From Niveibacterium sp. 24ML (GTDB taxonomy: Bacteria; Pseudomonadota; Gammaproteobacteria; Burkholderiales; Rhodocyclaceae), in the NCBI RefSeq assembly GCF_026586805.1, contig NZ_JAPFHA010000003.1, positions 1-64,000 on the forward strand: DNA of 64,000 nt, written 5' to 3'. A program made the position numbers and the translations under genes. Shown here piece after piece: positions 16,081 through 25,027 of this stretch. How positions within the stretch are numbered: the first letter of the stretch is position 1; every line of letters begins with the position of its first letter. The notes beneath the pieces were generated by a model. That model saw only the letters and a list, made by a program, of their open reading frames with translations, was not told where the DNA came from and searched no databases.

Positions 16081-17745
16081 ATGGAAATGACCGGTGCTCA
16101 ATTGCTGGTCCGTTTGCTCGAAGCCCAAGGCGTCGACACGATTGCCGGGATTCCCGGTGGCGCGGCGTTGCCGCTTTACGATGCGCTGGCGTCGGCCGGT
16201 ACGATCCGGCATGTGCTTGCCCGTCACGAGCAGGGCGCCGGGTTTATCGCGCAAGGTATTGCTCGCGCGTCAGGCAAGGCAGCGGTGTGCATGTCGTCAA
16301 GCGGCCCCGGCGCGACCAATCTGGTCACCGCGATTGCTGACGCGAAGCTCGACTCGATTCCGCTTGTCTGCATCACCGGACAAGTGCCCCTGCCGATGAT
16401 CGGCACCGATGCATTTCAGGAAGTCGACACCTACGGGCTGTCGATTCCTGTCACCAAGCACAACTACCTAGTTCGTGACGCCGAAGCGCTGCCGCAGGTC
16501 ATTGATGATGCGTTCCGGATCGCGCAGTCGGGGCGTCCGGGTCCGGTTTGGGTTGATATTCCCAAGGACGTTCAGCTTCAGCGGATTCGCGTCGGCGCTC
16601 TGCCTGCTCCCTCGTCGCTCGACACGCCGCCCGAGGTTGATGGTGAGGCGCTGCTTCGTGCCGCGCAGATGATCAACAGCGCCGAGCGTCCGATCCTCTA
16701 TCTTGGCGGCGGCGTAATTGCCTCGGGCGCCTCCCACTTGGCCGTGACCCTTGCCGAACAGGCGGGGCTGCCCACCACGATGACGCTGATGGCCTTGGGC
16801 GCAATGCCGATAGATCATCCGCTGTCAGTGGGCATGTTGGGTATGCACGGTGCGCGCTACACCAATTACGTTTTGCAGGAGTCGGATCTGCTGATCTGCG
16901 TTGGGGCGCGCTTTGATGATCGTGCGATCGGGAAGGCCTCGGAGTTTTGCCCCGATGCGAAGATCATCCACATCGACATCGATGCGTCGGAGATCCACAA
17001 GATCAGATTCGCGCATGTGGGTATCCAGGGGGATGTGGCGGCCGTGCTCGAAAGGCTCTTGCCACATGTGCAGGTGCAGTTGCGCAAGAAGTGGCTCTCG
17101 CGGGTGAGCGGTCTGCGGGCGGCCCACCCATTGCAGATGCCGGCGCTTGACGATCCGCGCAGTCACTACGGCTTGGTCAGTGCCGTAGCGGCTTGCCTTG
17201 ATGACGACGCGATCATTACGACTGATGTTGGCCAGCACCAGATGTGGGTGGCGCAGGCATACCCCTTCCGTCGCCCGCGTCAATGGCTGACTTCTGGCGG
17301 GCTTGGCACCATGGGCTTCGGGCTGCCTGCAGCGATCGGCGCGGCGCTTGCCGAGCCAAAGCGCAAAGTCGTGTGCTTCTCGGGTGACGGCAGTCTGCAG
17401 ATGAACATCCAGGAGATGGCGACGGCGGCCGACGAGGGGGTTGATGTGAAGATCATCCTCATGAACAACCAGTCGCTGGGCCTGGTTCATCAGCAGCAAG
17501 ACATGTTCTACGGCAAGCGAATCTTCGCGGCCGACTACAAGCGCCAGACAGATTTTGTGCGAATCGCCGAAGGCTTCGGGCTCGCGGCGGTTGATCTGGA
17601 CCGCAGTGCTCACCCGCGTGCCTTGCTGGCCGAGGCGATATCGTCGAAGGGGCCAACCCTGATCCATTGCTCGATCGACGTGAACCAGAAGGTTTTCCCG
17701 ATGGTGCCGCCGGGTGCCGCGAACATTGAAATGATCGGAGGTTGA
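16081..17745 (+). CDS. ilvB: Acetolactate synthase large subunit (AHAS, IlvB type)
   Basis: 554 aa TPP- and FAD-dependent enzyme that condenses pyruvate with pyruvate or 2-ketobutyrate, the first common step to valine/leucine and isoleucine. The glutamate that activates TPP is present (LARHEQGAGFIAQG), which argues against glyoxylate carboligase. The TPP motif is CFSGDGSLQMNIQE...NN, and GPGATNLVTAIADA is conserved. The ATG at 16081 has AGAGGAG 8 bases upstream; the longer frame would read through the attenuator. It forms an operon with ilvN (3-base gap) and is controlled by the leader at 15863-16020. Confidence 0.95.
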   Translation: MEMTGAQLLVRLLEAQGVDTIAGIPGGAALPLYDALASAGTIRHVLARHEQGAGFIAQGIARASGKAAVCMSSSGPGATNLVTAIADAKLDSIPLVCITGQVPLPMIGTDAFQEVDTYGLSIPVTKHNYLVRDAEALPQVIDDAFRIAQSGRPGPVWVDIPKDVQLQRIRVGALPAPSSLDTPPEVDGEALLRAAQMINSAERPILYLGGGVIASGASHLAVTLAEQAGLPTTMTLMALGAMPIDHPLSVGMLGMHGARYTNYVLQESDLLICVGARFDDRAIGKASEFCPDAKIIHIDIDASEIHKIRFAHVGIQGDVAAVLERLLPHVQVQLRKKWLSRVSGLRAAHPLQMPALDDPRSHYGLVSAVAACLDDDAIITTDVGQHQMWVAQAYPFRRPRQWLTSGGLGTMGFGLPAAIGAALAEPKRKVVCFSGDGSLQMNIQEMATAADEGVDVKIILMNNQSLGLVHQQQDMFYGKRIFAADYKRQTDFVRIAEGFGLAAVDLDRSAHPRALLAEAISSKGPTLIHCSIDVNQKVFPMVPPGAANIEMIGG

Positions 17746-17748
17746 ACC

Positions 17749-18057
17749 ATGGGCGAATCAACGAGTGCTGACCTTCAGGCGCAGAAGAAGGCCGTTCTTG
17801 AGTTGGCGGTGCGTAATCACCCGGGCGTGATGACTCATGTCTGCGGCTTGTTTGCCCGTCGTGCCTTCAACGTAGAGGGCATCTTGTGCATGCCGGTCGG
17901 TGATGGAGGTGAAAGCCGGATCTGGCTGCTGGTGCATGATGACGAGCGACTCTCCCAGATGACCTTGCAGGCTGAAAAGCTCGAAGACGTATTGAGTGTG
18001 CGCCGCCATGGCGCCGACCACGCCGTGTTCGAAAGGCTCGAAGCCTTCTTCCAGTGA
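17749..18057 (+). CDS. ilvN: Acetolactate synthase small (regulatory) subunit, IlvN type
   Basis: 102 aa with one ACT domain ([20 protein letters not shown] through about residue 90). It binds IlvB, raises its activity and confers valine feedback inhibition. The length is that of E. coli IlvN (AHAS I) and much shorter than the ~160-residue IlvH/IlvN subunits common in this class. Together with the valine attenuator this marks the operon as an AHAS I-like unit. The gene begins 3 bases after ilvB. Confidence 0.9.
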   Translation: MGESTSADLQAQKKAVLELAVRNHPGVMTHVCGLFARRAFNVEGILCMPVGDGGESRIWLLVHDDERLSQMTLQAEKLEDVLSVRRHGADHAVFERLEAFFQ

Positions 18058-18119
18058 GCCGGAAAAGGGGAGGTGATAAACTCGCGCCTCCCCGCAAGCC
18101 CAATAAAGCAGACGAATCC

Positions 18120-19253
18120 ATGTCCGGCAGCACAATCGGTACCCTCTTTACGGTGACTTCTTTCGGTGAATCTCACGGCCCAGCCATCGGTTGCATCGTG
18201 GACGGTTGCCCGCCCGGCATGGCGCTGACCGAAGCGGATATCCAGGTCGAACTTGACCGGCGCAAGCCCGGCACCTCGCGCCATGTCACGCAGCGCAAGG
18301 AGCCGGACAGCGTTGAAATCCTCTCTGGCGTGTTTGAGGGCAAGACCACCGGGCATCCGATCGGCTTGCTGATCCGCAATACGGACCAGCGCAGCCAGGA
18401 TTACTCGAAGATCTCGCAGACCTTCCGCCCCGGGCATGCCGATTACACCTACTGGCACAAGTACGGCATCCGCGACTATCGCGGCGGTGGGCGGTCTTCC
18501 GCGCGCGAAACTGCGGTGCGTGTGGCGGCGGGGGCGATTGCCAGCAAATGGTTGCGCGAGCAGCATGGCATCGTCATTCGCGGTTTCATGAGCCAGCTTG
18601 GCGAGATCACGATTCCGTTCAAGGCCTGGAAGCACGTTTCCGAGAATGCCTTCTTTGCCCCGAACGACGAGGTCTTGCCGCGTCTTGAGGCCTACATGGA
18701 TCAGATTCGCGCCGAACGCGATTCGATTGGCGCGCGCATCGATGTGATCGCAAGCGGCGTGCCGGTCGGCTGGGGTGAGCCGGTATACGACCGCCTGGAT
18801 GCTGATATCGCCTATGCCATGATGAGCATCAACGCCGTGAAGGGCGTTGAGATCGGCGATGGGTTTGGGGTGGTGGCTCAGCGTGGCACCGTGCATGGCG
18901 ACGAGCTTACGCCGGAAGGTTTCCTGTCGAACCATGCCGGCGGCGTGCTTGGCGGCGTTTCAACGGGCCAGGACCTGCGCGTCTCGATCGCAATCAAGCC
19001 GACGTCTTCGGTGCCCCAGAATCGCCGCTCGATCGACCTCGCGGGTGAGCCGACTGAAATGATGACCACCGGGCGCCACGATCCTTGCGTCGGCATCCGT
19101 GCGACGCCAATTGCCGAGGCAATGCTCGCGATCGTGCTGATGGATCACGCTCTGCGCCACCGTGCGCAGAACGCCGATGTCCATGTCTCAACGCCACGAA
19201 TTGCCGGCCTGGCGCCGGGTGCCGCTCAGGATGTTCCCAGTCCCAGGGAATAG
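18120..19253 (+). CDS. aroC: Chorismate synthase
   Basis: 377 aa FMN-dependent lyase that converts 5-enolpyruvylshikimate-3-phosphate to chorismate, the branch point for aromatic amino acids and folate. Signatures are [17 protein letters not shown] at the N-terminus, [20 protein letters not shown], and the flavin-contact segment [21 protein letters not shown]. The start [20 protein letters not shown] sits inside a longer frame that overlaps ilvN; the longer version is not family-like. A GGGGAGG/CCTCCCC inverted repeat (about 18067-18095) lies between ilvN and aroC. A terminator follows the gene. Confidence 0.97.
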   Translation: MSGSTIGTLFTVTSFGESHGPAIGCIVDGCPPGMALTEADIQVELDRRKPGTSRHVTQRKEPDSVEILSGVFEGKTTGHPIGLLIRNTDQRSQDYSKISQTFRPGHADYTYWHKYGIRDYRGGGRSSARETAVRVAAGAIASKWLREQHGIVIRGFMSQLGEITIPFKAWKHVSENAFFAPNDEVLPRLEAYMDQIRAERDSIGARIDVIASGVPVGWGEPVYDRLDADIAYAMMSINAVKGVEIGDGFGVVAQRGTVHGDELTPEGFLSNHAGGVLGGVSTGQDLRVSIAIKPTSSVPQNRRSIDLAGEPTEMMTTGRHDPCVGIRATPIAEAMLAIVLMDHALRHRAQNADVHVSTPRIAGLAPGAAQDVPSPRE

Positions 19254-19281
19254 TCTGGCCGGCGGCGGGAAGGAACCGACT

Positions 19282-19315
19282 GGGCAGGCGAGCGGAGGCT
19301 CGGCCTGCCCGTTTT
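19282..19315 (+). terminator. Rho-independent terminator of aroC
   Basis: GGGCAGGC (19282-19289) pairs with GCCTGCCC (19303-19310), with GAG/CTC extending the stem inside, followed by GTTTT. It lies 30 bases after the aroC stop. Confidence 0.8.
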
Positions 19316-19345
19316 GACTCCAGCGTATTGGATCAGGGATACACA

Positions 19346-20170
19346 ATGGGCATTTCATTCCGGCGCGCTGCGCCCATTCTTGCGGCGAGTGCCATTGCTG
19401 TCGCCTGCGCCACCGTCCAGACCACCGCGCCAGGCACGGTGGGTGTTGACCGCAAGCAGACCGTATCCCCCTTGGTCAATCGGGATTCACTCACCAAACA
19501 GGCCTCGCTGCAGTATCGGCAAGTTGTGACGACGGCAGAGAAGAAAAATGCCTTGAACGTCGACCGCCAGCAGACTGAGCGGGTACGCAAAATTTCATCG
19601 CGCTTGATCCCTACGGTCGCGGCCTTTCGGCCCGATGCGGTGGGCTGGAACTGGGAAGTCAACGTGCTGGCTTCCAAAGAGGTCAACGCCTGGTGCATGC
19701 CCGGCGGCAAGATTGCGGTGTACTCCGGATTGATCGATCAACTCAAAATCACCGACGATGAACTCGCGGCGGTGATCGGGCACGAAATCGCCCATGCTTT
19801 GCGCGAACACGCATGGGAACGCGCGTCCCAAGCCGCAAACGCCCAGCTCGGTCTGACGGTGATCGGCATTGCACTGGGTGCCAGCGGCGCGACGATGGAT
19901 GTGGCCGGCATGGCCTACCAGGCCATGTTCGGGCTGCCCAATTCGCGCGAACAGGAAACCGAGGCAGATCGAATCGGGGTTGAACTGGCGGCGCGCGCAG
20001 GCTTCGATCCACGCGCCGCCATATCGCTGTGGGACAAGATGGGGCGCATCTCGGGCGGTGGCCAGCCGCAGTGGTTGTCCACCCATCCGTCGCAGGCCTC
20101 GCGTCAGAAGGATCTGGCGCTTTACTCCGCCAAAGTCATGCCGCTCTACGAACAGGCCAAGGCCCGCTGA
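19346..20170 (+). CDS. M48-family metalloprotease, putative lipoprotein
   Basis: 274 aa. The N-terminus MGISFRRAAPILAASAIAVA-C looks like a lipoprotein signal with a somewhat loose lipobox (AVAC), placing the mature protein in the periplasm. The zinc motif is HEIAHALREH, with the third ligand in EQETEADRIGVELAARAG. A hydrophobic helix (LGLTVIGIALGASGATM) separates them, as in the LoiP/BepA type. These relatives act in outer-membrane protein quality control; the same role here is inference. The ATG at 19346 lies just after the aroC terminator, so a separate promoter is expected. Confidence 0.87.
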   Translation: MGISFRRAAPILAASAIAVACATVQTTAPGTVGVDRKQTVSPLVNRDSLTKQASLQYRQVVTTAEKKNALNVDRQQTERVRKISSRLIPTVAAFRPDAVGWNWEVNVLASKEVNAWCMPGGKIAVYSGLIDQLKITDDELAAVIGHEIAHALREHAWERASQAANAQLGLTVIGIALGASGATMDVAGMAYQAMFGLPNSREQETEADRIGVELAARAGFDPRAAISLWDKMGRISGGGQPQWLSTHPSQASRQKDLALYSAKVMPLYEQAKAR

Positions 20171-20289
20171 GGTCCGGGCAAGGCAAGGCTGCGCAAGGAT
20201 TTCCTGTTGCGCCGCCGCATTGCGCGCTGGTCAGCACGATCCTGCTGTGAAATAATTGAAGATTATGATTTTGTTGCGGTTTCTGGCGA

Positions 20290-21699
20290 ATGGCACTGCA
20301 CACGCTCTACGAAAAACTCTGGAACAGCCACGTTGTTCATGAAGAAGACGATGGCACCGCGCTGATCTATATCGATCGCCACCTGGTGCACGAAGTCACC
20401 AGCCCGCAGGCCTTCGAGGGGCTGCGTTTGGCTGGGCGCAAGCCATGGCGTACCGGTTCGATTGTCGCAACGGCCGATCACAATACGCCCACCGACGACT
20501 GGGCGAGCGGTATCAAGGATCCGATTTCGCGGCTTCAGGTCGAGACGCTTGACGCGAACATTCGTGAGGTGGGGGCCAAGGCATACTTCCCGTTCAAGGA
20601 TCTGCGCCAGGGCATCGTCCATGTCATCGGGCCGGAAAACGGCGCGACTCTGCCGGGCATGACCGTAGTTTGCGGCGATTCGCACACCTCGACGCATGGC
20701 GCATTCGCGTGCCTTGCTCACGGTATCGGCACGTCTGAAGTCGAACATGTCATGGCGACGCAGTGCTTGTTGCAGAAGAAGTCGAAGACCTTGTTGATCA
20801 AGGTTGATGGCACGCTTGGCAAAGGCGTCTCTGCCAAGGACATCATTCTTCATGTCATCGGGCGAATCGGCACTGCTGGCGGTACTGGTTACGCGATGGA
20901 GTTTGGTGGATCTGCCATCCGGGCATTGTCGATGGAAGGGCGGATGACGCTTTGCAACATGGCTATCGAGGCCGGCGCGCGCGCGGGACTGGTTGGTGTG
21001 GATGAGGTCACCATCGAGTACCTTCGTGGGCGAGACTTCGCGCCGAAAGGTGATCTTTGGGACAAGGCGGTCGAGTATTGGCGCACGCTTGTGTCCGATC
21101 ATGGTGCGCCGTTTGACCGTGTCGTCGAGATTGACGCTCGCGCGATCTTGCCGCAGGTCACTTGGGGTACGTCGCCCGAGATGGTGACGACGATCGATGG
21201 CACTGTCCCCGATCCAGAAAAGGAAACCGATCCGGTTCGGCGCGAGGGCTACGCCCGCGCGTTGGAGTACATGGGCTTGACGCCCAGAACGCCGATTTCG
21301 TCGATCAAGGTGGATAAGGTCTTCATCGGCTCCTGCACCAACTCCCGCATCGAAGACTTGCGCGAGGCGGCGTCAGTCGTGCGAGGCCGCCAGGTTGCCG
21401 ACAACATCAAGTTGGCGCTTGTCGTACCGGGTTCAGGGCTGGTCAAGCGTCAGGCGGAGGCTGAGGGCTTGGACAAAATCTTCAAGGCCGCCGGATTCGA
21501 TTGGCGTGAGCCTGGCTGCTCGATGTGTCTGGCGATGAATGCAGACCGCCTCGAGCCGGGCGAGCGCTGCGCTTCGACATCCAACCGCAATTTTGAAGGT
21601 CGCCAGGGGCCAGGCGGCCGTACGCATCTGGTGAGCCCCGCAATGGCAGCAGCAGCGGCGATTGCAGGCCGGTTTGTTGATGTACGAGAAATCCTCTGA
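20290..21699 (+). CDS. leuC: 3-isopropylmalate dehydratase large subunit
   Basis: 469 aa aconitase-type [4Fe-4S] enzyme that isomerises 2- to 3-isopropylmalate with LeuD. Cluster cysteines are in [15 protein letters not shown] and GCSMCLAMN. The N-terminal segment [14 protein letters not shown] and the [20 protein letters not shown] block are typical. It heads leuC-(entericidin)-leuD-leuB-asd. No leucine-rich leader ORF was found in the 119 bases upstream. Confidence 0.97.
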   Translation: MALHTLYEKLWNSHVVHEEDDGTALIYIDRHLVHEVTSPQAFEGLRLAGRKPWRTGSIVATADHNTPTDDWASGIKDPISRLQVETLDANIREVGAKAYFPFKDLRQGIVHVIGPENGATLPGMTVVCGDSHTSTHGAFACLAHGIGTSEVEHVMATQCLLQKKSKTLLIKVDGTLGKGVSAKDIILHVIGRIGTAGGTGYAMEFGGSAIRALSMEGRMTLCNMAIEAGARAGLVGVDEVTIEYLRGRDFAPKGDLWDKAVEYWRTLVSDHGAPFDRVVEIDARAILPQVTWGTSPEMVTTIDGTVPDPEKETDPVRREGYARALEYMGLTPRTPISSIKVDKVFIGSCTNSRIEDLREAASVVRGRQVADNIKLALVVPGSGLVKRQAEAEGLDKIFKAAGFDWREPGCSMCLAMNADRLEPGERCASTSNRNFEGRQGPGGRTHLVSPAMAAAAAIAGRFVDVREIL

Positions 21700-21716
21700 G
21701 CATGATGGAGAAACCG

Positions 21717-21845
21717 ATGAGTGTTTTCCGTGCCCTGATTGTCGTGGCGGCCGCTTTGGCCTTGTCCGCGTGCAATACCGTTCATGGTTTCGGTAAAGAC
21801 CTTGAAAAGGTCGGTGATCAAATTCAGGAAAAGTCGAAAAAGTAA
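21717..21845 (+). CDS. Entericidin A/B-like small lipoprotein
   Basis: 42 aa. The N-terminus [19 protein letters not shown] is a lipoprotein signal with lipobox LSAC (Cys19), and the mature part [20 protein letters not shown] matches the entericidin pattern (GxGxDxxxxGxxI). A GGAG site lies 6 bases before the ATG. It sits in the 145 bases between leuC and leuD, and its TAA overlaps the leuD ATG (TAATG), so translation is coupled. E. coli entericidins form an antidote/toxin pair of envelope lipoproteins; only one is present here. The same placement occurs, as I recall, in other betaproteobacteria. Too short for standard ORF cut-offs. Confidence 0.85.
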   Translation: MSVFRALIVVAAALALSACNTVHGFGKDLEKVGDQIQEKSKK

Positions 21846-22483
21846 TGGAAAAGTTCACCATTCTTCATGGCTTGGTGGCGCCAATGGATCGCGCGAACGT
21901 CGATACCGACGCCATCATCCCTAAGCAGTTTCTGAAATCGATCAAGCGCTCAGGGTTTGGACCCAACCTTTTCGATGAATGGCGCTACATGGATCAGGGG
22001 CAGCCTGGCATGGACAATACCAAGCGCGTGCTGAACCCGAATTTCGTGCTGAATCAGGCCCGCTTTCAGGGCGCCAAAGTGCTGCTGACCCGCGATAACT
22101 TCGGTTGCGGTTCGTCGCGTGAGCACGCGCCCTGGGCGATCGAGGACTACGGCTTCCGTGTTCTGATCGGCACCAGCTTTGCAGATATTTTCTTCAGCAA
22201 CTGCTTCAAGAACGGCCTGCTGCCGATCAAGTTGCCGGCTGCAGAGGTTGATGCGCTGTTTGATCAAGTGACGGTGACGCCGGGATATTCGCTGCGCATT
22301 GATCTTGAGGCGCAAACCATTACCCGCCCCGACGGCAAGGTGATTCCGTTTGACGTTGATCCCTTCCGTAAGTACTGCTTGTTGAACGGATTTGACGATA
22401 TCGGTTTGACGCTCCGCCACGCCGAGAAGATCCGCGAATTTGAGTCGCGCCGGCAAGCTGAGCAGCCTTGGCTCTTTACCTGA
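21845..22483 (+). CDS. leuD: 3-isopropylmalate dehydratase small subunit
   Basis: 212 aa swivelling-domain partner of Leu[23 protein letters not shown] at the start, then [20 protein letters not shown] and [13 protein letters not shown] are family signatures. It starts on the overlapping TAATG of the entericidin-like gene and ends 8 bases before leuB. Confidence 0.97.
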   Translation: MEKFTILHGLVAPMDRANVDTDAIIPKQFLKSIKRSGFGPNLFDEWRYMDQGQPGMDNTKRVLNPNFVLNQARFQGAKVLLTRDNFGCGSSREHAPWAIEDYGFRVLIGTSFADIFFSNCFKNGLLPIKLPAAEVDALFDQVTVTPGYSLRIDLEAQTITRPDGKVIPFDVDPFRKYCLLNGFDDIGLTLRHAEKIREFESRRQAEQPWLFT

Positions 22484-22491
22484 GAGATTCG

Positions 22492-23553
22492 ATGAAAGTC
22501 TGTGTTCTTGCCGGTGATGGAATCGGCCCCGAGATTGTTGCTGAAGCAGTGCGCGTGCTCGAGGCGCTGCGCAGTGATGGCCTCAAGATCGAAATGGAGC
22601 CCGCTCTTCTTGGCGGTTGTGCTGTCGATGCCGCTGGCGTTCCGTATCCCGAGGCGACGCAGAAGCTGGCTCGCGAAGCGGGCGCGGTGCTGCTCGGGGC
22701 TGTCGGTGGTCCACAGTGGGATTGTCTGCCGCGTCCCCAGCGTCCAGAGCGCGGCTTGCTTGGCATTCGCAAGGATTTGCAGCTCTTTGCAAACCTGCGG
22801 CCCGCCATTCTCTACCCCGAGCTGGCGAACGCGTCGACGCTCAAGCCTGAGGTCGTTTCTGGTCTCGATATCCTGATCGTCCGTGAGCTCACGGGTGATA
22901 TCTACTTCGGCGAGCCGCGTGGCATCGAAGTTCGTGAGGGGCAGCGTGTAGGCTGGAACACGATGATCTACTCCGAAGCCGAGATTCGTCGGATCGGCAA
23001 GGTTGCATTCGAAGCGGCACACAAGCGGAACAAGCGCGTGTGTTCGGTCGATAAGATGAACGTCCTTGAGACGACCCAGCTCTGGCGCGACGTCATGATC
23101 GAAGTGTCGGCCGACTTCCCGGATGTCGAGCTCTCCCACATGCTCGTCGATAACGCCGCGATGCAATTGGTCAAGGCGCCCAAGCAGTTCGATGTGATGG
23201 TGACCGGCAATATGTTCGGCGACATTCTTTCGGACGAGGCTTCAATGCTGACGGGGTCAATCGGCATGCTGCCTTCGGCCTCTCTTGATGCCCACAACAA
23301 GGGCTTGTACGAGCCGAGTCATGGCTCGGCCCCGGACATCGCCGGCAAGGGGGTCGCCAATCCGCTGGCGACGATCCTTTCGGCTGCAATGATGCTTCGC
23401 TACAGCTTTGCCGATGAGGTCTCTGCCGTGCGTATCGAAACTGCGGTGAAGCGAGTGCTCGCCCAGGGCTTGCGGACTGGCGATATCTGGGAAGCTGGCA
23501 CGCGCCGAGTCGGTACGCGCGAAATGGGGGATGCGGTGCTTGCCGCCCTCTGA
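22492..23553 (+). CDS. leuB: 3-isopropylmalate dehydrogenase
   Basis: 353 aa NAD-dependent oxidative decarboxylase that yields 2-ketoisocaproate. [19 protein letters not shown] is the conserved N-terminus; the substrate arginines lie in the LRPAILYP and [15 protein letters not shown] region, and the metal and NAD segments in [21 protein letters not shown] and [14 protein letters not shown]. The start at 22492 follows the leuD stop by 8 bases. Confidence 0.97.
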   Translation: MKVCVLAGDGIGPEIVAEAVRVLEALRSDGLKIEMEPALLGGCAVDAAGVPYPEATQKLAREAGAVLLGAVGGPQWDCLPRPQRPERGLLGIRKDLQLFANLRPAILYPELANASTLKPEVVSGLDILIVRELTGDIYFGEPRGIEVREGQRVGWNTMIYSEAEIRRIGKVAFEAAHKRNKRVCSVDKMNVLETTQLWRDVMIEVSADFPDVELSHMLVDNAAMQLVKAPKQFDVMVTGNMFGDILSDEASMLTGSIGMLPSASLDAHNKGLYEPSHGSAPDIAGKGVANPLATILSAAMMLRYSFADEVSAVRIETAVKRVLAQGLRTGDIWEAGTRRVGTREMGDAVLAAL

Positions 23554-23560
23554 GATCACG

Positions 23561-23674
23561 ATGAGCGTCTCGACAATGCGGACCCTGAGTCACGACTTGC
23601 CGCATTCGGCGGGCATTGTCACGACCCTGATCACCGCGATTAAGACCATCGGGATTAAAACCATCCCGATCTGA
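23561..23674 (+). CDS. Thr/Ile-rich small ORF, possible leader peptide of asd
   Basis: 37 codons plus TGA, starting MSVSTMRTLSHDLPHSAG and ending IVTTLITAIKTIGIKTIPI. The last 19 residues hold seven Ile and five Thr, including the tandem IKTIG/IKTIP. This composition resembles the thr-operon leader peptide, and the next gene, asd, serves the threonine/isoleucine/methionine/lysine branch. Its last codons form a hairpin (ATCGGGA/TCCCGAT, 23648-23670), and a second 9-bp stem (23703-23711/23727-23735) precedes the asd ribosome site. No T-run follows, and the start has only a weak ribosome site 7 bases after the leuB stop. Expression is unproven. Confidence 0.4.
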   Translation: MSVSTMRTLSHDLPHSAGIVTTLITAIKTIGIKTIPI

Positions 23675-23702
23675 TCCATTGTCTCCTCCGCGCAAACAGC
23701 TT

Positions 23703-23735
23703 CCTGCCCGCGGTTGAGGCAGGGAGGCGGGCAGG
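23703..23735 (+). other. Stable hairpin before asd
   Basis: CCTGCCCGC (23703-23711) pairs perfectly with GCGGGCAGG (23727-23735). An alternative pairing of CCTGCC with GGCAGG (23718-23723) competes for the same left arm. It lies about 20 bases before the asd start and has no T-run, so if regulatory it would act on translation or RNA stability. Confidence 0.55.
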
Positions 23736-23756
23736 GAGCAGAACGAGGAAATTCAA

Positions 23757-24860
23757 ATGCGTGTCGGTTTTGTCGGTTGGCGCGGCATGGTGGGCTCTGT
23801 GCTCATGCATCGCATGCGCGCGGAAAATGACTTTGAGCTCATCGATCCGGTCTTCTTCACCACATCGAATGTAGGTGGAAAGGGGCCGGATGTCGGTCGC
23901 GACCTTCCGCCCTTGAAGGATGCGTCAAACGTCGATGAGCTCAAGGCCATGGATGTCATCATCACCTGTCAGGGTGGCGACTACACCAGCGACATCTACC
24001 CGAAGCTGCGCGCCGCAGGCTGGGCGGGTTACTGGATTGATGCTGCGTCAACAATGCGTATGGACGATGACGCGGTGATCATTCTTGATCCGGTCAATCG
24101 CAATGTGATCGACGCGGCTTTGGCCAAGGGCATCAAGAACTACATCGGTGGCAATTGCACCAACTCCATCCTCCTGATGGGGGTGGGTGGCCTCTTCCGT
24201 GAGGGCTTGGTGGAGTGGGTCTCTTCGATGACCTATCAAGCGGCAAGCGGCGGCGGCGCAAATCATATGCGCGAGTTGCTCAAAGGCATGGGCGTTGTGC
24301 ATGGCGCTGTGGCGGAAGAATTGGCAACGCCGTCGTCGGCGATTCTCGATATTGATCGTAAAGTCGCGGCCGCAATCCGTGAGGATGTTCCGACAGAGTT
24401 CTTCGGCGCGCCGCTCGCGGGCGGCTTGATCCCATGGATCGACAAGCAACTCGAGAACGGGCAGTCGAAGGAGGAGTGGAAGGGGCAGGCCGAGGTTAAC
24501 AAGATTCTTGGTGCCGAGAGCACGATTCCGGTTGACGGCCTGTGCGTGCGCATTGGCGCAATGCGTTGCCATAGCCTTGCGCTGACTCTGAAGCTCAAGA
24601 AGGATCTGCCTCTGGCCCAGATTGAGTCGATCATCAAGTCGGGCAACCAGTGGGTCAAGTGGGTGCCGAATGACCGGGAAGTCTCGGTCAAAGAGCTCAC
24701 GCCCGCTTCAATCACCGGCGGGCTCGAAGTCGGCGTTGGGCGAGTTCGCAAGCTGAACATGGGGCCGGAATACGTCTCGGCCTTCGTGATTGGCGACCAG
24801 TTGTTGTGGGGCGCGGCGGAGCCACTTCGTCGCATGTTGCGCATCCTGCTTGAACGCTAA
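23757..24860 (+). CDS. asd: Aspartate-semialdehyde dehydrogenase
   Basis: 367 aa NADPH-dependent enzyme that reduces aspartyl phosphate to aspartate semialdehyde, feeding lysine/diaminopimelate, threonine, isoleucine and methionine. The Rossmann motif is [12 protein letters not shown], the nucleophilic cysteine lies in [12 protein letters not shown], and the substrate histidine in [11 protein letters not shown]. Length fits the Gram-negative type. AGGAAA precedes the ATG. It follows leuB after 203 bases that contain the Thr/Ile-rich ORF. DapB, a later enzyme of the lysine branch, is at 60785-61588. Confidence 0.97.
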   Translation: MRVGFVGWRGMVGSVLMHRMRAENDFELIDPVFFTTSNVGGKGPDVGRDLPPLKDASNVDELKAMDVIITCQGGDYTSDIYPKLRAAGWAGYWIDAASTMRMDDDAVIILDPVNRNVIDAALAKGIKNYIGGNCTNSILLMGVGGLFREGLVEWVSSMTYQAASGGGANHMRELLKGMGVVHGAVAEELATPSSAILDIDRKVAAAIREDVPTEFFGAPLAGGLIPWIDKQLENGQSKEEWKGQAEVNKILGAESTIPVDGLCVRIGAMRCHSLALTLKLKKDLPLAQIESIIKSGNQWVKWVPNDREVSVKELTPASITGGLEVGVGRVRKLNMGPEYVSAFVIGDQLLWGAAEPLRRMLRILLER

Positions 24861-24873
24861 GTCCTTGTCATGA

Positions 24874-24903
24874 CGGGCGTTGCGAGCGCAACGCCCGTGT
24901 CTT
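24874..24903 (+). terminator. Possible terminator after asd
   Basis: ACGGGCGTTGCG/CGCAACGCCCGT forms a 12-bp perfect stem directly after the stop codon, but only GTCTTG follows rather than a T-run, so intrinsic termination is uncertain. Confidence 0.5.
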
Positions 24904-24950
24904 GACCCTTGGTTATGGTCAAACTTGCCAACGGCATCAAATACTGAGAG

Positions 24951-24973
24951 TTAGGTTTAGCTTGCTAGCCTAA
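24951..24973. other. Imperfect palindrome upstream of fimV
   Basis: TTAGGTTTAGC-TT-GCTAGCCTAA is a near-perfect inverted repeat about 55 bases before fimV in a locally AT-rich interval that also contains TATGAT (24977-24982). It could be an operator or leader stem; no regulator is suggested. Confidence 0.4.
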
Positions 24974-25027
24974 ATCTATGATGTTATTTTGATAAAACCA
25001 TAATAAACCGCCTATTCCGGCAAGCTC

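Noticed and set aside
16081..17745. Glyoxylate carboligase as an alternative to acetolactate synthase
   Set aside because: The TPP-activating glutamate is present in ARHEQGA, whereas carboligase has valine there, and a valine attenuator plus an IlvN-type subunit flank the gene.
20171..20289. Leucine-rich leader peptide before leuC
   Set aside because: All frames were read; no short ORF with a leucine run and ribosome site was found, nor an attenuator-like stem with T-run.
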